26,650 bases of DNA from ChocPot-Mid sp043804925 (GCA_043804925.1 JAZDIP010000103.1:1-26650), one strand, 5' to 3'. Shown: positions 8,983-16,920, counted from the first letter of the stretch. Made by a program: numbers and translations. The notes: generated by a model not told the origin, from the sequence alone.

Positions 8983-9098
8983 GCAGTATCTAATTGATAA
9001 TGGATATTGGAAAATGAAAATAATTATAAATTCAAAATTTTTGTGTTTTTAGGACTTTGCGAGAATTAATTGGATAAAAAATTGAAAGTATTAGTAAA
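8983..9098. repeat. Spacer with degenerate short-repeat sequence
   Basis: This 116-bp gap between the paralogues contains taattgataatggatattggaaa-like sequence and then a tttttgtgtttttaggactttgcgagaa stretch, split here because only short pieces are repetitive. Both resemble low-complexity intergenic repeats that I remember from Bacteroidota genomes; I cannot confirm copy number. No hairpin or Shine-Dalgarno is apparent. Confidence 0.3.
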
Positions 9099-10997
9099 AT
9101 GAGTAAAAAAAATAATAAAGACAGCAAACAGCAGAAGAACATCCCTACAAAAGCTAAGGATGACATCAGTACTCAAACAAATTCGGGACAAGAGGGATTT
9201 GTTGGCACTATAAATAAATTCTATTATATCTTTATATTAGGATTTATAATTGCTGTATATTCACAGGTTTTAAATTTTATCTTTACAGGATTCGATGATG
9301 ACTTCCTTGTTGTCAATAATTTGCAAAATCTGCTAAGAGCAAGTTTTCAGGATGTGTTTATGGGAAATTCATTTTTGACCGATGCTGTTTCCGGTTTTTA
9401 CAGGCCAATCCAAACAATAACTTTTATGATGGACACGCAAATTGGTGGTGGTCTGATGACCTTACATCTTACAAATTTAATTTTGTTTTACGGTTCATCA
9501 ATTTTGCTTTACAAGTTGTTGAGGAAATTTGAATTTGATGCTCTTTTCTCATTGATTGCTACATTAATTTATTCAATGCATCCTTTGTTTTCTATTAACG
9601 TTGCATGGCTCCCTGCGAGAGGGGATTTGCTGATAACATTATTCGGATTAGCATCCTTTATTCATTTCATAGATTACATTCATACAAAAAAGACAAGGAA
9701 TTTATTTTATCTGAACTTCTTTTTGTTGTTAGCATTTTTTTCCAAAGAAACTGCTTTGTTAATACCTTGTTTAATGTTTTTGTATGTTATAATATTCAGA
9801 GTTAAATCAAATAGGCAAGAAATTTTCAATTTAATAATTCTATGGGGTATAGTGTACGGACTATGGATTTATCTGCGTTTTTCTTTTTCCGGGAGTCTGC
9901 CAGAAAATCAAATCTTTGGATTAATTCCATTCATTGAAAATCTAAGAACTATTCCGGAATATATTTCGAAATTTATTCTGCCTTTAAATATCATGTCTTT
10001 ACCGGTTTTCACATTGGGAACAACAGTAATCGGAATTATTATTATTGTCTTGCTTCTGATTGTCATTAATTTGAAGAAGGACAATAAAATCCTTCGACAA
10101 ACTCAGGATACCGGAAGAGGGGAGATGAGTGTTCAAAGGATGTTATTGTTCTGGACAAGTTGGTTTGTACTCTTGGTTCTTCCGGGAATGCTCTATAGCA
10201 GGTATTATCCTAAGTCAGAAATGTTTTACCATTATCTTGACCATAGGGCTTTTCTCCCTATGATTGGATTTGTTATCGTGTTAATGACTTTGATTGAACC
10301 TTATTTAAAGAAGATAAAACAAAAAAAATTATTAATTTATGGTATCGTTTTGACTATTGCACTGTCAATTTATTCATTTAATCATGTTAAGACCTTTACC
10401 GAACCAATCAGATTCCTGTCAGATGCGATTGAGGGTAATCCAAAAGCATCCGTAGCATATTTTCTCAGGGGAAATTACTGGAAAGACTCCGGTGAGATGG
10501 ATAAGGCAATTAACGATTACACCCGTTCCGTATCTATTGATAAAAATTATGCCGAAGCATATAACAATCGCGGTTCTGCTTATGGTTTTCTTGGTGATAA
10601 TTTCAAAGCCATAAAAGACCTTACAAAAGCAATTAAGCTGGAACCGGATATTCCTGACGGTTACTTTAACAGGGCTATTGCAAGGGATGCTATTGGCGAT
10701 TTTAAGGGTGCTGTAAACGATTTTACTAAGTCTTTGGCAATAACTCCGAATGATTATGTAAATTATTATTTGAGGGCGAATGCTTTTAATTCGTTAAGAG
10801 AAAAAGAAAAAGCTATTGATGATTACTCAAGAGCAATACAACTTAACGCTAATTTCCCTGATGCATATTTGAACAGGGCAAATTTATTATATCAGGTGGG
10901 GGAGAGCAAAGCCGCCTGTTCCGATTGGAAAAAAGCTGTTGAGTTGGGAAGTGAGCAAGCAGAACAGATGATGGAGAGGTATTGCAATAGCGAGTAG
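9099..10997 (+). CDS. Second TMTC-like membrane protein with C-terminal TPR repeats (paralogue)
   Basis: It has 632 residues and the same plan as its upstream neighbour: a polar Lys/Gln-rich N-terminal tail (1-40), TM1, the acidic loop FTGFDDDFLVVNN, then FYRPIQTITF, LHLTNLILF, NVAWLPARGDLLI and FSKETALLIP. Multiple helices run to about residue 425, and five TPRs from ~445 end in ACSDWKKAVELG and ERYCNSE. Conserved positions match the paralogue, indicating tandem duplication followed by strong divergence. A cytoplasmic or periplasmic loop after VINLKKD (residues ~331-347) is ~17 residues longer than in the paralogue and contains ILRQTQDTGRG, which is an in-frame repeat sequence. GT-C glycosyltransferase activity is inferred only. 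Confidence 0.75.
   Translation: MSKKNNKDSKQQKNIPTKAKDDISTQTNSGQEGFVGTINKFYYIFILGFIIAVYSQVLNFIFTGFDDDFLVVNNLQNLLRASFQDVFMGNSFLTDAVSGFYRPIQTITFMMDTQIGGGLMTLHLTNLILFYGSSILLYKLLRKFEFDALFSLIATLIYSMHPLFSINVAWLPARGDLLITLFGLASFIHFIDYIHTKKTRNLFYLNFFLLLAFFSKETALLIPCLMFLYVIIFRVKSNRQEIFNLIILWGIVYGLWIYLRFSFSGSLPENQIFGLIPFIENLRTIPEYISKFILPLNIMSLPVFTLGTTVIGIIIIVLLLIVINLKKDNKILRQTQDTGRGEMSVQRMLLFWTSWFVLLVLPGMLYSRYYPKSEMFYHYLDHRAFLPMIGFVIVLMTLIEPYLKKIKQKKLLIYGIVLTIALSIYSFNHVKTFTEPIRFLSDAIEGNPKASVAYFLRGNYWKDSGEMDKAINDYTRSVSIDKNYAEAYNNRGSAYGFLGDNFKAIKDLTKAIKLEPDIPDGYFNRAIARDAIGDFKGAVNDFTKSLAITPNDYVNYYLRANAFNSLREKEKAIDDYSRAIQLNANFPDAYLNRANLLYQVGESKAACSDWKKAVELGSEQAEQMMERYCNSE
10090..10109 (+). repeat. Short repeat sequence inside the coding region
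   Basis: tccttcgacaaactcaggat encodes the LRQTQD part of ILRQTQDTG in a loop absent from the neighbouring paralogue. The motif resembles the cttcgacaagctcaggat-type interspersed repeat that I remember from many Bacteroidota and related genomes. Copy number was not checked. Confidence 0.45.
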
Positions 10998-11018
10998 AGA
11001 CTGGTCTCAGACCTGTCT
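10998..11018. repeat. Imperfect inverted repeat directly after a stop codon
   Basis: agactggtct-c-agacctgtct is a 10-bp inverted repeat with one mismatched pair and a one-base centre. It begins at the base after the TAG of the second TMTC-like gene and lies between convergent genes. It could act in 3' end formation, but no T-run follows; it may instead be a small repeat element. Confidence 0.4.
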
Positions 11019-11050
11019 AAACCGTTTTAAGAAAAAATTGAATAATCTTT

Positions 11051-13699
11051 TTATTTATTCACTATCACCTTCAGTGTCCATGTCTTTGTACCGTGAATTA
11101 TTCTGATTAAATACATTCCATCAGAAACATCAGAACAATCCCATTTGAGAATTCCGCTATAGGTATTTTGTTTATCTATTTTAATTTTTTCTTTACCCGA
11201 AACCTTGTTTCCATATATATCATAAACAGCAATATCATCATTTTCAATTTCTATGCTTGTGTCCCAATAAATTAGTGAACGTACGATGTTTGTTGCTGGT
11301 ATGGGATAAGGGGGGAAGCAGTAAAGATAGTTTTGATAATTAATTGCATAATCAATAACTGATGTTGTTGTATCAATACCTTCTCCGTTCAAGTAACAAA
11401 TACTATCTGTTTCAAATGCATTCGAATAAAATATTATACTATCAACATATTTTTTCGCTTCAGTAGGTTTGAAATAAATTTCAAACTCAAAATTATTTTG
11501 TGGATTTAAAACTAATGGATTATCAACGGTAATTTCAGGAAGATTATATGTGAAGGCAGAATCATTTAAATTAGAATATCCTGTGATAATTAATTCTGCA
11601 TCAGCAGAATTATTGTAAACCCTCAATATTTTTGACAAACTATCCAAATTACTAATATCATATTGACCAAAATCAGTATCTTCGGTTAATATAGTTGGTG
11701 ATGGTTTAGGAATATCTTCATTTATTCTTATCCAATAAATGTTTGGAAGGTGAATGTCATCCTGATAACGAGCATAAAAAACATCATTAAATTTTTTAAA
11801 TGTTCTTGTTATGTATCCATTAAATGGAAACAGATAGTATTTCCATTTGGTTCTATCGTACATATCAGTCGTGTAAAATAAAGTATCTTCAATAGGAATA
11901 TAGATTGTGTCATCTACACAATCCAAACTATTATGTATGAATGACTCTTGATAAATACTATCAACTTTGTAACTATAAACACGTTCAATGGATTTATTTT
12001 CAATATCGAATATATCCAGTGATACAGTAGTATCTATTTTGTCAAACATAAAAATCCCTAAAAACTCTTTGCCTTTAAACTGAAATTCTTTATAATGTAG
12101 TAAGCTATCTGGATGATTATATTTTTTAATTATATCCCAACTTTGACCTCTGCTATCAGTATATTTAATTTCGTAAATACTATCAATATCATTGTGGCAA
12201 AGCATTAAATAATTATCAAGATTTTTTGAATTAATATAATAAATTACAAAATTGGAATCTCTGTATATATCTGTTACATCAAAATTATCATTAAAGTTTA
12301 AAATCATTGGATAGTTGGTCCTGTTATTCCAATTTTTTGCTGTTATAAATCTGTTTCCACTTTTATAAATATTTACAAATGGAAAATGGCTAGTACCCAA
12401 GCTGTATAGTGTATCCTCACGAATTTGAAAACTTTGTCCTAAATCACAAGAAATTAATATTTCGCTATAAACTGAATTCCTGTTACCAATAAAAAACAAC
12501 CTTTGTGTTTCAATTTCAAAGTATTTGTAACTAAAAGTTAAATATCTATTATAGAATTTTGGGTGCTTCTCAATATCAAGGGTTGGATTTATTAACTTTC
12601 CTGAATTATTTGTTATAAAAAAATGCCTGTAATAATATTCGTCATAAATACCACTATAAAATAAAAATGTTGAATCATTAATCATATCAGGATCCATATA
12701 ATAATTTGGAGAAGTAAAATTAGAAATTTGTTCAGCAGTATTTTCAGAAAGATTGAGCGATGCTATAAATTTTCTATTTCCAACTAAATAAATTTTATTA
12801 TTTGTTGAAGCAAAATCACACATAGAAATAACACCAAAGTTGCCATCCAAATTACAGTCGGAAATTGTAATTGCTGAATCCGTCTCTACAATACGGTACA
12901 AAATAATGTTAGACGGAGGTGATAATCCTCTGATCTTTACAAAAAAAATAAAATTATTTGATAACCAAAATTTAAAAAAATAACCATCAAATTCATACAA
13001 CTTTTCGATGCTTTTTAAATCATTAGACCTATAAAGAATCTTATCTACAATAAAATAAAAATAGTTTGTGTCAGAAGTAACCTGAAGTCCGCCATTACAT
13101 TTTGTGCAAAGCCCCTGCTTTTCAATAGATAATGTATCAATTATATTTAAATTTAAGTTGTAAATCATATAATTTGCTTTTTCGGTTTCAGCTATTATCA
13201 TATCCTTGAAAATAGTTAGTGAGAATGAATAAGCATATTCACGAAGGAATTGATGAATATTTGATATTAAAGGAGTACTATTTAATACTTCAAAATCCTT
13301 TGATATTGTTATTAGTTCAAAAATCGTTCTTATAACATATCCTCCGGGGGATTGTATTACAGCAACTATTGGTAAATTTAAATTTACTTCTAAGTTCCAT
13401 TTTTTACCTCCATCGTTTGATAAAGCTATTTCTCCTAAATCGCTAAAAGCAGTAATTCTATTATCCTTAAAAAAAACTTTAATTATACCACCTTTCTCAA
13501 ATATCCTTTTCTGTTCCCAGTTTTTCGCATTATCATAACTGATAAGCATTGAACCAAAATCACCAAAAGCAATAATTGTATCACCACTATTAGCAATACC
13601 TTTGAAATTAATATTTATTGGAGTAAATTGAAATTCATTTGATAATATTTGATTACCAAGACTTATTAAGATAAAGAAAAATAAAAGAATTTGTCTCAT
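11051..13699 (-). CDS. T9SS-secreted Asp-box propeller protein with HYDIN-like domain
   Basis: The product has 882 residues with an AAGGGGTG ribosome-binding site before the ATG. A signal peptide MRQILLFFFILISLGNQILS is followed by a long beta-propeller-like region with Asp-box (BNR) motifs SYDNAKNWEQ and SNDGGKKWNL and a degenerate SCDLGQSFQ. Residues ~670-785 form a choice-of-anchor D / HYDIN-like domain (TDFGQYDISNL, LRVYNNSADAELIITGY, FEIYFKPTEAKKYVDSI). The last ~80 residues are a T9SS sorting domain: PPYPIPATN, IAVYDIYGNKV, DVSDGMYLIRI and TLKVIVNK. The PNP box is altered to PIPA. Asp-box propellers often bind carbohydrate or protein; no sialidase catalytic residues can be assigned. It is alone on its strand, and its function is unknown. 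Confidence 0.8.
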   Translation of the reverse strand: MRQILLFFFILISLGNQILSNEFQFTPININFKGIANSGDTIIAFGDFGSMLISYDNAKNWEQKRIFEKGGIIKVFFKDNRITAFSDLGEIALSNDGGKKWNLEVNLNLPIVAVIQSPGGYVIRTIFELITISKDFEVLNSTPLISNIHQFLREYAYSFSLTIFKDMIIAETEKANYMIYNLNLNIIDTLSIEKQGLCTKCNGGLQVTSDTNYFYFIVDKILYRSNDLKSIEKLYEFDGYFFKFWLSNNFIFFVKIRGLSPPSNIILYRIVETDSAITISDCNLDGNFGVISMCDFASTNNKIYLVGNRKFIASLNLSENTAEQISNFTSPNYYMDPDMINDSTFLFYSGIYDEYYYRHFFITNNSGKLINPTLDIEKHPKFYNRYLTFSYKYFEIETQRLFFIGNRNSVYSEILISCDLGQSFQIREDTLYSLGTSHFPFVNIYKSGNRFITAKNWNNRTNYPMILNFNDNFDVTDIYRDSNFVIYYINSKNLDNYLMLCHNDIDSIYEIKYTDSRGQSWDIIKKYNHPDSLLHYKEFQFKGKEFLGIFMFDKIDTTVSLDIFDIENKSIERVYSYKVDSIYQESFIHNSLDCVDDTIYIPIEDTLFYTTDMYDRTKWKYYLFPFNGYITRTFKKFNDVFYARYQDDIHLPNIYWIRINEDIPKPSPTILTEDTDFGQYDISNLDSLSKILRVYNNSADAELIITGYSNLNDSAFTYNLPEITVDNPLVLNPQNNFEFEIYFKPTEAKKYVDSIIFYSNAFETDSICYLNGEGIDTTTSVIDYAINYQNYLYCFPPYPIPATNIVRSLIYWDTSIEIENDDIAVYDIYGNKVSGKEKIKIDKQNTYSGILKWDCSDVSDGMYLIRIIHGTKTWTLKVIVNK

Positions 13700-13790
13700 T
13701 AAAGCACCCCTTCTCTACACTATAAGGAAACAGCTAATAAAATAGAAAATCTTTTCAAAAACTACTAAAAAAAAATTATTTATTTATTTT

Positions 13791-13879
13791 GCCCAATTCC
13801 TGAAGGATTTCTTTTTTCGTAATTTGCTTAAAAGCTACATGGAATATAGCTCTGCAACCTTCGGGTTCAGGGCTTTTTT
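13791..13879 (+). ncRNA. Candidate structured transcript with mutually exclusive hairpins
   Basis: GCCC (13791-13794) plus CCTGAAGG (13799-13806) can pair with CCTTCGGG (13858-13865) plus GGGC (13870-13873). This pairing enfolds ~51 nt and excludes the terminator hairpin at 13848-13874, which uses the same CCTTCGGG bases. The result is a terminator with a potential antiterminator upstream. No plus-strand ORF precedes it. It may be a small RNA, a leader attenuator for a distant transcript, or a palindromic repeat. No riboswitch class is recognised. Confidence 0.35.
13848..13879 (+). terminator. Terminator hairpin with a TTCG tetraloop
   Basis: AGCTCTG-C-AACC closes on a TTCG tetraloop with GGTT-CAGGGCT. 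This gives 11 base pairs with one G-T wobble and one bulged C, followed by TTTTT (13875-13879). It is oriented for a plus-strand transcript although the nearest plus-strand gene ending upstream is at 10997. Confidence 0.7.
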
Positions 13880-13968
13880 ATTTACGTTCAAATTATTAAA
13901 AATCTATTTGAAATGCAAGAAATATTTTAAATTATTCCAAAAATTAATTTTAGTAAGTTTTTATGTAT

Positions 13969-13998
13969 CAAATAATTGACAATATTGTCAATTATTTG
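13969..13998. promoter_or_regulatory. 30-bp perfect palindrome upstream of the Xer gene
   Basis: The first 15 bases are the exact reverse complement of the last 15; the core is TTGACAATATTGTCAA (13976-13991). It lies 133 bases before the Xer start. It has the form of a dimeric repressor or activator operator. The recogniser is unknown. Confidence 0.6.
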
Positions 13999-14006
13999 GG
14001 AAAAAG

Positions 14007-14022
14007 TTGTCAATATCGCCAA
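14007..14022. promoter_or_regulatory. Degenerate second copy of the palindrome core
   Basis: TTGTCAATATCGCCAA matches the 13976-13991 core at 13 of 16 positions. Its centre is 31 bp away, close to three helical turns, so two bound dimers would face the same side of the DNA. Confidence 0.45.
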
Positions 14023-14130
14023 TTTTCTTAAGTCAAATTTAATCTTTTGTAATTTAATAATTAGTTTAACCTATTTTTTTGGCGTGTAATTTGCTTCTAT
14101 TAAAAATATATTGTTTAAATTATATTGATT

Positions 14131-15027
14131 ATGGAACTAAAAGAAGGCATAAAGAATTTTCTGATTTATTGCGAAACAGAAAGGAATTATTCGCATTATA
14201 CTGTCGAGAGCTACAACACCGCTTTAGCTCAGTTTTTCGATTTTTTAAATGAAGAATACGGAGAAGTTCCTAATTTGGAAGATATTGTAACAAACGACAT
14301 CAGACCATTCCTGAGTTATCTGATGGACAAAGGACAGAAGAAATCGTCATTGCGATTGAAAATAGCCGCTGTAAAGTCATTTTTCAAGTTTTGCCAAAAG
14401 CGGGGATTAACTGTGAAGAATCCTGCCTCACTTGTTCCAACTCCAAAAAGAGAGAAAAAATTACCGTCATTCCTGCTTCAAAAGGAAGTTTCGACAATGA
14501 TTGACAATATTACCGGTGATGATGTAGTGAGCTTGCGGGATAAAGCATTAGCAGAGCTTTTATACTCATCAGGATTAAGAATAAGCGAAGCTCTTCAGCT
14601 CAATGTGGTTGATATAAATTTCTATGAAAAAAGCGTTAAAGTATTGGGGAAGGGCAGAAAAGAACGCATTGTTCCAATAGGAAGCAAAGCATTAAATGCC
14701 ATTAAAAATTATATCGGACAGAGACAGAATTTATTACATCAAACTAAGGAAAATGCATTATTCCTATCCAAAAGAGGTTCAAGGATGAATCCTGTTAATG
14801 CTTATAGAATTATTAACAGCTTGATGAAACAAAATACAGAATCACCTCAGAAAAGTCCACATGTTTTACGGCATACCTTTGCCACACATTTACTCGATAA
14901 TGGTGCTGATATTCAATCAGTGAGTGAGATGTTGGGACATGCTTCGCTTTCAACAACACAGGTCTATACTCATGTATCAATCGAAAGATTAAAATCTGCA
15001 TATAAGAAAGCACATCCTAAAGCGTAG
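14131..15027 (+). CDS. xerD: Xer-type tyrosine recombinase (XerD/XerC)
   Basis: This is a site-specific recombinase of the kind that resolves chromosome dimers at dif with FtsK. ATG 14131 gives 298 residues, the standard Xer length; the frame also has TTG 14125. The N-terminal SAM-like core-binding domain covers ~1-105 (NYSHYTVESYNTAL). The catalytic domain carries the full active-site set: Arg150 (SSGLRISEAL), Lys174 (LGKGRKERIVP), His244 and Arg247 (HVLRHTFATHLL), His270 (MLGHASLSTTQ) and the nucleophile Tyr279 (VYTHV). The HPKA tail is typical of XerC/XerD. The HVLRH-FATHLL-GAD pattern is closer to E. coli XerD than XerC, but the assignment between the two is not firm. No integrase-type AP2 or arm-binding domain or neighbouring phage gene suggests a mobile element. 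No dif-like site was recognised. Confidence 0.88.
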   Translation: MELKEGIKNFLIYCETERNYSHYTVESYNTALAQFFDFLNEEYGEVPNLEDIVTNDIRPFLSYLMDKGQKKSSLRLKIAAVKSFFKFCQKRGLTVKNPASLVPTPKREKKLPSFLLQKEVSTMIDNITGDDVVSLRDKALAELLYSSGLRISEALQLNVVDINFYEKSVKVLGKGRKERIVPIGSKALNAIKNYIGQRQNLLHQTKENALFLSKRGSRMNPVNAYRIINSLMKQNTESPQKSPHVLRHTFATHLLDNGADIQSVSEMLGHASLSTTQVYTHVSIERLKSAYKKAHPKA

Positions 15028-15081
15028 GAGTTTGTAAAGTTGAAAGTTTATAAAGTTAAAAAGGAAAATAATCAATATTCC

Positions 15082-15624
15082 TCATTTAATTATTGTATAA
15101 ATAGGTCCTTTCTGTGTTAATTGACTATCTACAAGATTTACTGAGAAATTCTGTATTAGACCAAAATCTATGTTTGAAAATTTTGGTAACATTTTTTGGA
15201 ATTCCGGTGTAACAGATTTAATCCTTTGCAAAGATAAATGAGGTTTGAAAGGACTTTGCTCTTTTTTAAAGCCAAGCTTCGACAGATTGGTCTCAATAGA
15301 TTTATTTATTTCGTAAATTTTTCTATCATTATTAATAATATTCACGAAAAATACTCTTGGACTTTTAGGATTTGGAAAAACTCCCAAACCTTTTAGAACC
15401 AAGCTTGAATCGTATGTTTTCAATTGTTCTTCCAATGAATTTAATATTTCAGGGATTTTTTCGGTATCAACATCTCCAAGGAATTTGTAAGTGAAATGAA
15501 GATTCTCTATTTCCACCCATTTTCCGTAAATAAGCGGAGAAAACTCAGATACAATCTTTTTATAACCTTCAAAAAATTTCTCGGATTTGATGAAAGTACC
15601 AATGAATAATCTTTTCTTTTCCAT
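15082..15624 (-). CDS. thpR: RNA 2',3'-cyclic phosphodiesterase ThpR (2H family)
   Basis: The product has 180 residues. Members hydrolyse RNA 2',3'-cyclic phosphate ends to 2'-phosphates and can act as 2'-5' RNA ligases in vitro. The two catalytic 2H motifs are LHFTYKFLG (His43, Thr45) and PHLSLQRI (His129, Ser131), with the usual internal symmetry. RLFIGTF is the conserved N-terminal strand and GVFPNPKSPRVFF the central segment. The frame extends 22 residues further upstream to 15690, but MEKKRLFIGTF matches the family N terminus and the extension is hydrophobic and AT-rich, so ATG 15624 was chosen. It converges with the Xer gene; 54 bases of low-complexity aaagttgaaagtttataaagtt sequence lie between. 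Confidence 0.9.
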   Translation of the reverse strand: MEKKRLFIGTFIKSEKFFEGYKKIVSEFSPLIYGKWVEIENLHFTYKFLGDVDTEKIPEILNSLEEQLKTYDSSLVLKGLGVFPNPKSPRVFFVNIINNDRKIYEINKSIETNLSKLGFKKEQSPFKPHLSLQRIKSVTPEFQKMLPKFSNIDFGLIQNFSVNLVDSQLTQKGPIYTIIK

Positions 15625-15771
15625 ATTTATAATCTCATTTAGTATATATTTTGTAATATACGAAAAAATAATTTGTAATAGAAATTTCAAATATATTTAG
15701 GTTCAAAAAAACTTTTTTTCACTCAAAAAAAAATTTTCAGGTAAAAAATTCGTTATATAAGAATTGAAAAG

Positions 15772-15793
15772 TAAAACATTATAAAATGTTTTA
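15772..15793. promoter_or_regulatory. Inverted repeat upstream of the moxR gene
   Basis: TAAAACATT-ATAA-AATGTTTTA is a perfect 9-bp inverted repeat 50 bases before the MoxR start. A third half-site AAAACAT lies at 15799-15805. No T-run follows, so an operator is more plausible than a terminator. Confidence 0.4.
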
Positions 15794-15842
15794 AATACAA
15801 AACATGAATTTGTGAATTTAATATTTTTTGCAGGAGTGATAA

Positions 15843-16829
15843 ATGACTGATATCAAAGAACTGAACGAGAAGATACAAAAAGAGAGTGCTTTTGTGGACA
15901 TATTATTAATGGAAATGGGCAAGGTCATTGTCGGACAAAAATCCATGGTGGAAAGGATGTTAATCGGATTATTGTCAAACGGGCATATTCTTTTGGAAGG
16001 TGTGCCGGGATTGGCAAAAACATTGGCTATTAAAACTCTTGCTTCTTCTATAGATGCAAAGTACAGCAGAATTCAGTTTACGCCTGACCTGCTTCCGGCA
16101 GATGTTACAGGAACAATGATTTACAATCAAAAGAAAGATGAATTTACTGTTCGCAAAGGTCCGATTTTTGCTAATTTTATTCTTGCTGATGAAATTAACA
16201 GGGCTCCTGCTAAAGTGCAAAGTGCTTTACTTGAAGCAATGCAGGAAAAACAAATCACAATTGGTGACAACACTTTCAAGCTTGATGAACCGTTTTTAGT
16301 GATGGCAACTCAAAATCCCATCGAGCAGGAAGGGACTTATCCCTTACCCGAAGCACAGGTTGACAGGTTTATGCTTAAAGTGGTTATCGGCTATCCTGAC
16401 AGAGACGACGAAAAAGCCATTATGCGTGAAAATCTGGCTCATGAATTTCCAACAGTCAATCCATTATTGAAAATAAATGAAATTCTGAGTGCAAGAAATC
16501 TGGTTAAAGATGTTTATATGGATGAAAAAATCGAGCATTATATATTAGATATTATTTTCTCGACAAGGTTTCCCAAGGAATACAAACTTGAGAAATTAGC
16601 TCAACTAATTTCTTATGGTGCATCTCCGAGAGGTTCAATATTTCTTGCTCATGCGGCTAAGGCATATGCCTTTATTAAGCGCCGGGGTTATGTCATTCCT
16701 GAGGACATCAGAGCAGTTTGTCTGGATGTTTTAAGACATCGTATAGGTTTAACTTATGAAGCAGAAGCTGAGAACATTAGTTCTGAGGATATTATCAACG
16801 AAATTTTGAATACTGTAGAAGTTCCTTAA
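15843..16829 (+). CDS. MoxR-family AAA+ ATPase
   Basis: The product has 328 residues. MoxR ATPases act as chaperone-like partners of von Willebrand A (VWA) proteins encoded beside them. Walker A is GVPGLAKT (53-60), Walker B ILADEINR (113-120), sensor 1 ATQN (155-158), the conserved EGTYPLPEAQVDRF is at 163-176, and sensor 2 is SPRGS (261-265). The C-terminal lid helices are complete. The start is fixed by AGGAG seven bases before the ATG. It heads the DUF58/Bat gene set, as in many Bacteroidota. The gap to DUF58 is 91 bases. Confidence 0.93.
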   Translation: MTDIKELNEKIQKESAFVDILLMEMGKVIVGQKSMVERMLIGLLSNGHILLEGVPGLAKTLAIKTLASSIDAKYSRIQFTPDLLPADVTGTMIYNQKKDEFTVRKGPIFANFILADEINRAPAKVQSALLEAMQEKQITIGDNTFKLDEPFLVMATQNPIEQEGTYPLPEAQVDRFMLKVVIGYPDRDDEKAIMRENLAHEFPTVNPLLKINEILSARNLVKDVYMDEKIEHYILDIIFSTRFPKEYKLEKLAQLISYGASPRGSIFLAHAAKAYAFIKRRGYVIPEDIRAVCLDVLRHRIGLTYEAEAENISSEDIINEILNTVEVP

Positions 16830-16920
16830 TAGTTTAATAAGTTTGATGAGTTTTATAAGTTTAATAAGTTGTGTGTTTTAGTACAACAGTACATAGTACT
16901 AAAGAACTAAATAAAAAAAG
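16830..16920. repeat. Low-complexity and inverted-repeat spacer between moxR and DUF58 genes
   Basis: The motif GTTTAATAAGTT and variants (gtttgatgag, gttttataag) recur three to four times in 16835-16870. They are followed by TTAGTAC...GTACTAA (16878-16902), an inverted repeat with a further GTAC at its centre. The similar aaagtttataaagtt series at 15028-15060 suggests one family of simple repeats. A transcript through the spacer is expected because both genes belong together. Confidence 0.5.

Larger units (their letters stand above)
13700..14130. other. 431-bp gene-free region with structured RNA candidate and palindromes
   Basis: This gap separates the start of the minus-strand propeller gene from the start of the Xer gene. 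Its contents, left to right, are: the promoter side of the minus gene (13700-13770); a structured block with a terminator (13791-13879); an AT-rich stretch (13880-13968); a 30-bp perfect palindrome (13969-13998) with a degenerate second copy (14007-14022); and an AT-rich leader to ATG 14131. One minus-strand open stretch (13776-13877) could encode 33 residues ending ITKKEILQELGKINK but lacks a start codon. Confidence 0.6.

Noticed and set aside
11051..13699. Sialidase
   Set aside because: Asp-box motifs occur but no catalytic Arg triad, Tyr/Glu pair or RIP motif could be placed, so only a propeller fold is claimed.
13969..13998. A dif site for the adjacent Xer recombinase
   Set aside because: dif sites are asymmetric (two 11-bp arms around a 6-bp centre) and usually lie at the terminus. 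This sequence is perfectly symmetric and I see no recognisable XerC/XerD arm.
14131..15027. Integrase of a mobile element
   Set aside because: The protein is standard Xer length with an HPKA tail, and no att-like direct repeats, phage or conjugation genes are nearby. The tRNA-Pro is almost 10 kb away.
15625..15690. N-terminal extension of ThpR
   Set aside because: The 22 residues are not family-like; the conserved N-terminal strand begins right after the Met at 15624.
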